Shown: one piece after another, positions 52,631-59,962 of the stretch | Numbering within the stretch: position 1 is the stretch's first letter | Layout: the number at the start of each line of letters is the position of its first letter | DNA from: an uncultured Eggerthellaceae bacterium | Lineage (GTDB): Bacteria; Actinomycetota; Coriobacteriia; Coriobacteriales; Eggerthellaceae | Reading direction: 5' to 3' | Assembly: GCA_910580205.1 (NCBI GenBank) | Contig: CAJTVP010000005.1 | Span: 36,699-100,698, forward strand | Length of the DNA: 64,000 bases | Translations under genes and position numbers: made by a program | The notes under the pieces: generated by a model | Database searches by the model: none | Seen by the model: the letters and a program-made list of their open reading frames with translations, nothing else | What the model was told of the DNA's origin: nothing

Positions 52631-54414
52631 GCTGCGCTCCCCTCTTCCGGCTCCTCATACATTGACAATGTCTTGCTCAAATAGGTTTTCGCGTAGTCGT
52701 AATAGATATAGAGCCATTCACCCACGTTGTCCCCCTCCGCCTCCTTGACCAGCGACCATACATACCAGCACCATCCTGCCAGTGCGATGTAGGCGAAGTT
52801 GTGGCGCGTTTCTTCAAACGTGGGAACACGGCCAAAATAGTGCTCAAGAGCACGGCGGGCTTCTTTCCCTGACAATTCGCACGTCACCACGAACGTGCCA
52901 AAATCATTCGAAGGATCCGCCATTCCGGCGTATTCCCAGTCGATCAAGTAGATCTTGTCTGCATCATCTACCAACAGGTTCAAATAGAAAAAGTCATTAT
53001 GGGTCAGGCAGGATTGAGACGTTTCTGAAGACACATGCCCATATAGTCGATCCATGGCCTCAGACATTTGTTGATACCCCGGCACATCAATGGAGCCATG
53101 TTCTAGAAGGGCGGATTCATACGCTCTGCTCTGCTCGTAAAAGTCAAAGCGCCGGTCCAGTTTCAGCGGTTGTGAATGGAGCGCTGCCGCCAACTGCATG
53201 GCGCGACCCAACTGAATGTCATCATGAGGATCAAGCTGACGAGCATTAGGAATGAAATGCGATATCTTCCAGCCTTTGACGGGGTCTTCGTAAATGAAAG
53301 TCTCGTCAATGCCCAACTCTTTCGCGCATTCCTGAGCTTTCACTTCCGCGGCGCGATCTATGAGCCGCTCAGTGCCTACACCCGGATGCCGGTAAACATA
53401 TTCGCCTTTCTTGGTCCGAAAGTGGCACGAAAGATTAGTCAGACCTTGCTTGAGTGGATAAATGTCGCAGATCTCTGACTTCTCACAGCCGAGAACGTTC
53501 GCTATGTTGTCGAACGCCTCCGAATCGACGTTCTCCAAAAAGAGGGGATCGAAGAGGCGCAGCTCATCAATGGAGTCAAACTCCCAAATGGAGCCTTTCT
53601 CATACTTGCACGCGACCATCTCGAACTCTTTGATATGGTCGAGGTACAGTTCCTCCCAGAGCTTTGGAGCCGTTTGCGGCAGATCGTATTCCTCTTCGAG
53701 CACTTTGACGAACTGCTCAGCGAAGGATCGGTCGAAATACGCATGACCGATCATGTACCAAGAATCAGAACCGCCAATGGATACGGATTTGATCCTCCCT
53801 TTGCCGCCAATCTGGACGCACCATTCATCAGTAGGCCCTTCTGAGTATTGCACCGCGTAGGACGCCTTCCACTCATAACGCCTGAATGGATTGTCAGCGA
53901 AATACACATCGGAAGAGCAAATGTAGGTATTGCCCAAAATGGAGCGAACAGCCATGAGGGATGATGTGTTGTTATGCGTTGCATAGTCATCATTGATGGC
54001 TACCTTCACACCCAGCAGGTCTTCAAGATAGAAGAAGTATTCTTTTTTGTATCCCACCACAACCGTAATGTCATCAATGCCGGCTTCGATGAGTTGCCGG
54101 ATCTGCCTTTCGATCAGCACTTCGCCATGCACGGTAAGGAGCCCTTTTGGCTTTTCATAGGAGATGGGAGCGAATCGAGAGGACAGTCCCGCGGCCATGA
54201 TGATGGCGTTTTTCACTCTATATGGTTCAAGGACGGCTTTGCCTTCCTCCGTGACCCGAGTACCATTCTGTTCGACAAGACCTTCCCCGCGAAGAGCTGA
54301 GAGAGCGCTGTTCGCGGAACCGAGTGAAATACCAACGCTGTCCGCAATGGAACGCTGCGATTGGTTCGGCTCCTTCATCAACTCCGATAGCACGTCGAAT
54401 TGCACTTTGTTCAT
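52627..54414 (-). CDS. Fusion: helix-turn-helix + phosphocholine cytidylyltransferase (LicC) + choline kinase (LicA)
   Basis: About 595 residues. Residues ~1-65 form a winged-helix domain (MNKVQFDVLSELMKE, QRSIADSVGISLGSANSALS). Residues ~68-300 are a LicC-type nucleotidyltransferase: KNAIIMAAGLSSRFAPISYE, KPKGLLTVHGEVLIERQI and the acidic SSDVYFADN. Residues ~310-585 are a LicA-type kinase: LKQGLTNLSCHFR, YRHPGVGTERLIDR, catalytic CLTHNDFFYLNLL and the metal site IYLIDWEYAGMADPSNDF. It should phosphorylate choline and make CDP-choline, the LicD donor. The start is uncertain: ATG 54414 gives the expected winged-helix beginning; ATG 54447 adds eleven basic residues. What the DNA-binding-like domain does is unknown; feedback control of the lic genes is a guess. 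Confidence 0.88.
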   Translation of the reverse strand: MNKVQFDVLSELMKEPNQSQRSIADSVGISLGSANSALSALRGEGLVEQNGTRVTEEGKAVLEPYRVKNAIIMAAGLSSRFAPISYEKPKGLLTVHGEVLIERQIRQLIEAGIDDITVVVGYKKEYFFYLEDLLGVKVAINDDYATHNNTSSLMAVRSILGNTYICSSDVYFADNPFRRYEWKASYAVQYSEGPTDEWCVQIGGKGRIKSVSIGGSDSWYMIGHAYFDRSFAEQFVKVLEEEYDLPQTAPKLWEELYLDHIKEFEMVACKYEKGSIWEFDSIDELRLFDPLFLENVDSEAFDNIANVLGCEKSEICDIYPLKQGLTNLSCHFRTKKGEYVYRHPGVGTERLIDRAAEVKAQECAKELGIDETFIYEDPVKGWKISHFIPNARQLDPHDDIQLGRAMQLAAALHSQPLKLDRRFDFYEQSRAYESALLEHGSIDVPGYQQMSEAMDRLYGHVSSETSQSCLTHNDFFYLNLLVDDADKIYLIDWEYAGMADPSNDFGTFVVTCELSGKEARRALEHYFGRVPTFEETRHNFAYIALAGWCWYVWSLVKEAEGDNVGEWLYIYYDYAKTYLSKTLSMYEEPEEGSAA

Positions 54415-54594
54415 TTTTACTCTATTCGTTAGTTTTTTTGAACACATCCATAGTAATCATTTCCGCGCGGAATGGAATCGATTTTCTGCAAAAGGATTCT
54501 AAAGGGCGTTCAAATCAATCAAGGTGCATTGAGATGCAAGGGCAGTCGGGGCCAAATTGCAAGAATGCCCACTGTTCGCATGGCTTCAAACCGA

Positions 54595-56760
54595 CTACGG
54601 GATCCAAACACCATTCTCGTCGACATAATAGATGCCTACCCAGGCGTCTTTGACCATCGCGCCGCCGCCAGCGAAGTAATAGCACTTGTCACCGATCCAC
54701 TGCCACCCGGTCACCATCGCGCCACCACCGGCAAAGAAGAACGTGTCTTTGCCTATCTGATGGAGCCCGGTGAACATGGAGCCTTTCTTGTTGGGCTCAG
54801 CCGTGGTGCCCTCGGAAGGATCCAGGTAGTAGTAGATGCCGTTCTCGTAGAGCCAGCCAGTCCGCATAGCACCGCCACCAGCGAAATAGTAGTAGGTTCC
54901 GTCAACCCATCTCCAGCCGGTTGCCATCGCGCCGCCACTGGCGAAATAGAAGGTGTCCTTGCCTATCTGATGGAGCCCGGTGAACATGGAGCCTTTCTTG
55001 TTGGGCTCAGCCGTGGTGCCCTCGGAAGGATCCAGGTAGTAGTAGATGCCGTTCTCGTAGAGCCAGCCAGTCCGCATAGCACCGCCACCAGCGAAATAGT
55101 AGTAGGTTCCGTCAACCCATCTCCAGCCGGTTGCCATAACGCCTGAGGAATCCAGATAGAACTTGTTGCCACCATCCTTGAGCCAACCGGTCTGCACGAT
55201 GCCGTTGCTATCGAAATGATACCAACGCCCTTCGATGATGATCCACTCGTTCTGAGCGTACTTTCCATCAGGTTTGCCATAACGCAGAGCGCCAGTCAAA
55301 GTATGAAGGCCTGGATAAAACGGAAGGCTGTCCACTTCGCCCTCAACGATGGCCCGGATGGACATCGCACCATCTTGGTAGCTGACGGTCAGCTTCGCGC
55401 CTTTGCCATCCACGGACCAAGGAGAGTTGCTCAGATCATAGGCGACGATGTTGTTGACGATGTTCCGTGCGTCCGACAATGATTCTGGCCAGGATGCATT
55501 GGCCGCATTCAACGTGAATGAACGCTCACCGGCATCCAGTTTCTGCTGAATGAGTGCAACGTAAGGACTGGAATAGTTCTTTATCCTCCCGCTCCTGACA
55601 AGATAGTTGTTCTTCAGAGAGCTTGAAGCATGACCGGCAGCGGCAGCATTATGGCCCGGATGGGCGATCTCCATCAGCTCATCGGTGAGCCCGAAATAGA
55701 GTTGCCGTTCTTCCGGGAACTGAGGCTGAGGGTTGTAGTCGATATCATCCCATGTGACATCTACGTGGTACCATTCGCCATCCATCTTGACGGCGGTCCA
55801 AACATGGATACCCGCCGCGATGCGCCCCGAATCAACGTCGACGCGATCCAGCAGCATCCTATAGGCGCTATGATAAGCCTGACACGTGCCAATGCCTCGT
55901 ATCAACGCGCCTTCGGCACCGGCGTAGTTATATCCATAATCGTACTTGCAATGATCGATCAGCCAGTTATGAAGCCAGAGCGCTTTGTCGTAATCAGTTC
56001 GATTCCCTGCATCCAAGCACTGTCGGGCGATATCATCGGCGACCGCCTCTGTGGAAGGATACGCGGGGTCATCGATCACGAATGTTGCCGCTATACGTGC
56101 ATAGCTCAAGCTGTATTGAGGGCTGGCGCCTTCAGGAGCATCCGGCGCTGGCGAAATCAGATGCTTCGCCTGCACATTGACGTTGATCCTGTACCGGCCC
56201 GATGCCATGAAATTGAAATCGAACGTATCTTCCGGAGAAAAGGAGTACACAGAATCGAATGACGTGTCGTAGATCGCGTTCAAGCCATCCTCGTCAGCAC
56301 GGGCTATGCTGAGGACCCGGTATCCAAATTCATCAGCTGTTGTTTCTGGGACGAATTTGAAAACGACCTTGTCCGATTCATTTTTGCCGCAGCGAAGACC
56401 ATTGCTGTAGATGCGCAAATTGAAAGAATTGATGGGATAGAGGGTCACATCTGTGAGTTCGGTGAAACCTGGTGGAGCCTCATAGACAACAGCTTCTTCT
56501 AGGGCTTGGACCGGCTCCGACTCGATGGAATCAGCGACTGTCGAATCAAAAGACGGCTGTTCGTCTTCTTCAATCGTTTCAACAGATTCTTCATCCGCCT
56601 CGAAGGCGGCTTCGAAACCCGCATCCATTGATGAGGATTCAAGATTTAGGGAAGGCTCTTGCAGTTCCCATGAATCAGCGTAGGCCGCAACGGGAGAACA
56701 TGAAACCGCAAGGATCGCAGCTAGGAAAATCCGCAGGGTCTTGGATGTGGTTTTGCCCAT
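54595..56760 (-). CDS. Secreted transglutaminase-like protein with choline-binding-type repeats
   Basis: 721 residues. Signal peptide (1-28, ending VAAYADSW), an acidic linker (~30-85), a beta-rich domain (~90-235), a transglutaminase-like core (~240-400) and about ten aromatic CW_binding_1 repeats (~505-721). The catalytic triad is visible: Cys in IRGIGTCQAYHSAYRMLL, His in GIHVWTAVKMDGEWYHVD and Asp in VDVTWDD. Such domains act as cysteine proteases or cross-linkers; in secreted bacterial proteins the substrate is usually unknown. The repeats should tether it to choline-decorated glycan. The 3' repeat region contains a 210-base tandem duplication. It lies upstream of the lic genes on the same strand with a ~180-base gap. 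Confidence 0.88.
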   Translation of the reverse strand: MGKTTSKTLRIFLAAILAVSCSPVAAYADSWELQEPSLNLESSSMDAGFEAAFEADEESVETIEEDEQPSFDSTVADSIESEPVQALEEAVVYEAPPGFTELTDVTLYPINSFNLRIYSNGLRCGKNESDKVVFKFVPETTADEFGYRVLSIARADEDGLNAIYDTSFDSVYSFSPEDTFDFNFMASGRYRINVNVQAKHLISPAPDAPEGASPQYSLSYARIAATFVIDDPAYPSTEAVADDIARQCLDAGNRTDYDKALWLHNWLIDHCKYDYGYNYAGAEGALIRGIGTCQAYHSAYRMLLDRVDVDSGRIAAGIHVWTAVKMDGEWYHVDVTWDDIDYNPQPQFPEERQLYFGLTDELMEIAHPGHNAAAAGHASSSLKNNYLVRSGRIKNYSSPYVALIQQKLDAGERSFTLNAANASWPESLSDARNIVNNIVAYDLSNSPWSVDGKGAKLTVSYQDGAMSIRAIVEGEVDSLPFYPGLHTLTGALRYGKPDGKYAQNEWIIIEGRWYHFDSNGIVQTGWLKDGGNKFYLDSSGVMATGWRWVDGTYYYFAGGGAMRTGWLYENGIYYYLDPSEGTTAEPNKKGSMFTGLHQIGKDTFYFASGGAMATGWRWVDGTYYYFAGGGAMRTGWLYENGIYYYLDPSEGTTAEPNKKGSMFTGLHQIGKDTFFFAGGGAMVTGWQWIGDKCYYFAGGGAMVKDAWVGIYYVDENGVWIP
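54749..55137 (-). repeat. Tandem 210-base duplication in the transglutaminase-like gene
   Basis: Bases about 54749-54927 recur at 54959-55137 with no difference I can see, a shift of 210 bases (70 codons). Each copy encodes the same set of repeat units (TGLHQIGKDTF, TGWRWVDGTYYYF, TGWLYENGIYYYLD). Related to the 203-base copies in the amidase gene but diverged from them. Confidence 0.85.
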
Positions 56761-56840
56761 ATCTCCAACCTTTTCAACTGTTCATATGAAACTTCGCAGA
56801 TGATATCAAACGGACGGCAGCCTGCGGGCGGAGCACTGGT

Positions 56841-58201
56841 TTACTTAGCTTCGATACGCGAGAAATCCTCATTGTCATCCTCGCGATTAGCTAATTCTCG
56901 AACAGATTCATGAGGCTGGACATGAACCCCTCCAATGGTGTTGCCCAAAAATGCGGGAATCATGAGAAGGCAATAGAACGAAACGACCATATTTCTATAG
57001 GAGATGATTCCCGCATGGATATAAGAATGATTCGACACCACCAGGAACCAGAGGAAGGGGATGAGGGAGATCGCGCCCAGAAAAAGCATCTTGACGAGAA
57101 CGGGCTTCGCTTGCGGAGCGCGAAATGCCTTGCAGGCCTCGATCACCAATGCGATGGCAGCGATCGCGAACGCGACGAACAGGAGCCATTTCACGAACCC
57201 CAGGACTTGCAGGTTCTCAGCGATGGCAAGCAGAGGAGAAGAGCCGTATTCTTGCGCAGATTCATCAATTCCGGTTCTGAATGCTGCCTGAGAAACAGCC
57301 TCTTGAATCACATTGCGATCAGTGAATGCAGTGGCGAGCGCCCACTTCGCAAACCATACACAACCATAACCGACAGCCCACACCAACGAACAGATTACCA
57401 AGAGCTTCAACATCTTTCGCATGGAGAATCTATCGGTTGAAAAGACCACGATGGCAGACAGTGGAAAACACAGCGTGAGGATCGGGTTATCGAAGAAATC
57501 GAAATAAACCGTACAGGCACCCGTGATCAGGAAAATGCTGATCAAGTTCTGGGCAAGTTCCGCTTTGCTGGATTTCTTCATGAGGACAGTGACTGCGATC
57601 ATCGAAAGCACGGCGATGATGAACGAAAAGAATATGGGCAAGGTCGCCGTGGCATCTGCCCCACCCAAGAGAATGATCGAAGCGACCAGCGCAACAGAAG
57701 CAGCAATGCCCTTCCTTCCATGCCAACAGGACCACAGACCGATGAGCACGGCAAGGCTTATGAAGAACGCGGTTTGGAACAACAACCTGATTTCTTTGAT
57801 GTCGAATAAGATGAGTAGGGGTTTCAGCAAAACAAGGTATCCATGCCAATACCGTGGATATCCAGTGTTTGCCCCTTCCTGCATCGCTTTCTCTAGCGCT
57901 TCCGAGTTGGATGATACGCTGTCATAGTAGAAAGGTGATTCCAGAGGGGTTATGAATGGATCACCCCCCCCTGGGATGCTTCATTCAGCATCCAGTAGAC
58001 AGTGAAATTATCGAATTTCTGATTGCCCACATAGGAATCGGGATAGAGGCCTTCTTTGTCAAGGAATTCTTTCGATATCCTGATGTTCTCTTCCATGGCA
58101 ACAGTCGGGATGCAGTAAACAACTGCAAGCGCGATCCAAAAGACCGCAACGCAGCTGATGAGCATGATCATCGTCTTTGTAACTGCGTTCAACTTCCCCA
58201 T
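56841..58201 (-). pseudogene. Membrane protein split by a frameshift at a poly-G run (possible phase-variable gene, here off)
   Basis: From ATG 58201 (AAGGA upstream) the frame encodes one membrane helix and an extracytoplasmic stretch (KLNAVTKTMIMLISCVAV; FDNFTVYWMLNEASQ) and stops at 57950 after 83 codons. The stop comes just past a run of eight G (57964-57971 on the coding strand). With one G more, translation continues through PFITPLESPFYYDS into the second open part, which runs to 56841, giving about 453 residues with about ten membrane segments. The full protein resembles GT-C-like or polymerase-type glycan proteins (NTGYPRYWHGYLVLL; NHSYIHAGIISYRN) but I cannot name its family. A switchable gene, a fixed mutation and a sequencing error at the homopolymer are all possible. 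Confidence 0.8.
57964..57971 (-). repeat. Poly-G run of eight at the frame break
   Basis: Eight C on the plus strand. At eight, the upstream frame ends in GVIHS and a stop; at nine, the two halves of the membrane protein gene join in one frame. At seven, a stop follows directly after the run. Confidence 0.9.
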
Positions 58202-58214
58202 CTCAGTCCTTTTC

Positions 58215-58239
58215 TTTTCAGATAGGCCCTATCTGAAAA
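58215..58239. promoter_or_regulatory. Perfect 11-base palindrome before the split membrane protein gene
   Basis: TTTTCAGATAG and CTATCTGAAAA flank a 3-base spacer. It ends about 13 bases before ATG 58201, upstream of the ribosome site AAGGA. No T-run follows on either strand, so a terminator is unlikely; a protein-binding operator or a 5'-UTR hairpin is more likely. The rest of the 269-base spacer 58202-58470 shows nothing I can name. Confidence 0.5.
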
Positions 58240-58470
58240 TACCTACTGACATGATACATGGAATCCTAAAATGATCCTTCCATCAACATGCGCCTATGGC
58301 TCACAAGGTCTTGCGCATTGCTTGTGGCCGAGAACAGAATTTCTGCATAAGATTCTTTTCCCCGTGAACAGAGGTTGTAGCGCAAATCGAAAAATCCATG
58401 CCCACGAATTTGAGGATCACCCTGCGGGGTCATCGAAATGAAGGCGTTTGCGATGTGGTTTTAAGGCGGC

Positions 58471-59595
58471 ATGCGATTAGAATTTTCGCTTGTGAATGAA
58501 ATTGGGAAATATCTAACAGAAAAACGCTGGCCCATGCGGTCTATGTACGCAGTTTGCATCGGAGGGCCGATCGCGATTCTTTTCTGGGATAACCTCATCG
58601 CAAATTCGGTCATATGCATATTGATCCTGCTTGTTGCGGTACCATCCGTCATCTTGCTTAAAGAAAACCGTCAAATCAACGACAGAGAAGAGGCTCGGAA
58701 ATACGCGCATGCCTGCTTTTTGCTCATGCTCTCTTTAATCATCGTAATTTGCTTCATCTTATTCCGAGTAATTCAAATACCCGACAATGAAGGAATGCTT
58801 AAACTGTACCCCGTCACACTAATTATATCGGCTGCCTTCTTTTGCTTTTCTATTGCTTATGGGACCAAAAAGAACTGGGCTAGCGTGATATTGAATAATG
58901 TCCTCAAGTTTTTTGCCTGTATCACATCTTCTGTTCTATCACTTCTGCTGATAGTCGGGATTCTGCTCGGATCAATCACCATCTCAACAGAGCTGGTTTC
59001 TCAACTAACCGCATCACGATCTTACCCAATAGAAGCATTGTTGGAAATTGGCCAATCTCTCAATACAAGCGCCTCAATCTCTTCAATTATCAATGAAGCG
59101 AGCAAACTTTATATCCCTGCTTTCCTTTACTTCTCTTTTGGGTGCGTCCTTTTACTTCCTGCATATTCTGTTCTCACCCCAAATTGCCAACTCTGCGATA
59201 TGAAGAATTCCTTCGCCTTCTTGAGCATCATCTCTGTGATTATCGTATGCCTTGCTCCGATTTTATCCGACGCCCTGTATACCGGAGCACATGTGAGAAT
59301 CGGTCATGCGCTGGCTTTAACCGACCCTTCTGCTGAGCTAAACAGTTACTCGCCTCAGTTTATTGAGATCAAAGCTAATTTGGCCCCCGAGGCTATTGAT
59401 CGATTCTTCTCTTCTCTTACATCGGGTTATCTCATGATGGCCGCAATTGGGTCTTTCATTATCGGAATCAGGGAGTCATATTTGAACAACGAGTATGAGG
59501 AGGTCCCCTTCGATTACCAGAAAGCAATCCGGCAAAAGCAGCAGGGCCGCGTGAAGAGAATTCTGAAGCAAAAATATCAAAAGAAGCGTTACTGA
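58471..59595 (+). CDS. Polytopic membrane protein, unrecognised
   Basis: 374 residues with about eight hydrophobic segments (for example PIAILFWDNLIANSVICILI near 32, FACITSSVLSLLLIVGILLG near 148) and a strongly basic C-terminus (KQQGRVKRILKQKYQKKRY). I know no family for it. Codon use is clearly more AT-rich than in the glycan genes, suggesting different ancestry or recent acquisition. AAGGCGGC precedes the ATG. Convergent or divergent neighbours give no functional clue. Confidence 0.7.
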   Translation: MRLEFSLVNEIGKYLTEKRWPMRSMYAVCIGGPIAILFWDNLIANSVICILILLVAVPSVILLKENRQINDREEARKYAHACFLLMLSLIIVICFILFRVIQIPDNEGMLKLYPVTLIISAAFFCFSIAYGTKKNWASVILNNVLKFFACITSSVLSLLLIVGILLGSITISTELVSQLTASRSYPIEALLEIGQSLNTSASISSIINEASKLYIPAFLYFSFGCVLLLPAYSVLTPNCQLCDMKNSFAFLSIISVIIVCLAPILSDALYTGAHVRIGHALALTDPSAELNSYSPQFIEIKANLAPEAIDRFFSSLTSGYLMMAAIGSFIIGIRESYLNNEYEEVPFDYQKAIRQKQQGRVKRILKQKYQKKRY

Positions 59596-59962
59596 AATAA
59601 CAAACATCTAGTTGGCGAAAACGAAAATCTTCAAAAAAGGAAAGAGCCCACCTCTTCTTTTTTAGCTTGATGCCCGGAGATGGGTTGGCAGAAAAAATTC
59701 GATGGCTGTCAAGTAGCCAGTAATGTGGATATAAACTAACATTGTTTATGATTCTGCATACTTCGAAGCGGCCATCTACTAACTTTCGGGAATCATTGGA
59801 CAGAACGTGTCCGCTCTCATTGAATTCAGTGACGTGGGGTTTTGACAAATCGGCTGACGCTTCCCGTTTTGATTCAATTCGCTAATCTGCATGGACATTC
59901 GCTAGCGTGATACCATGAATCGGCCGATTCCATAGAACGAAAACGGAAGATGGGCCACCTTC
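59596..59962. other. 367-base spacer without a supported gene
   Basis: Contains a weak hairpin at about 59632-59660 (AAGAG/CTCTT followed by six T), which may end transcription of the upstream membrane protein gene, and an AT-rich stretch that may hold the promoter for the gene at 59963. A minus-strand open frame across 59468-59848 has no family resemblance and overlaps the previous gene, so I do not count it. Confidence 0.4.

Noticed and set aside
54415..54594. Tetranucleotide or other short tandem repeats before the LicC-LicA fusion, as in Haemophilus licA
   Set aside because: I looked for such repeats because licA is phase-variable there; none is present in this spacer or the first codons.
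57950..58201. The 83-codon piece as an independent small gene
   Set aside because: It ends in mid-domain right after the poly-G run and its continuation in the next frame encodes the rest of a membrane protein; a split gene is the simpler reading.
59468..59848. A 126-codon minus-strand open frame in and beside the 59596-59962 spacer
   Set aside because: Overlaps the 3' end of the membrane protein gene, no ribosome site and no resemblance to a known protein; probably chance.
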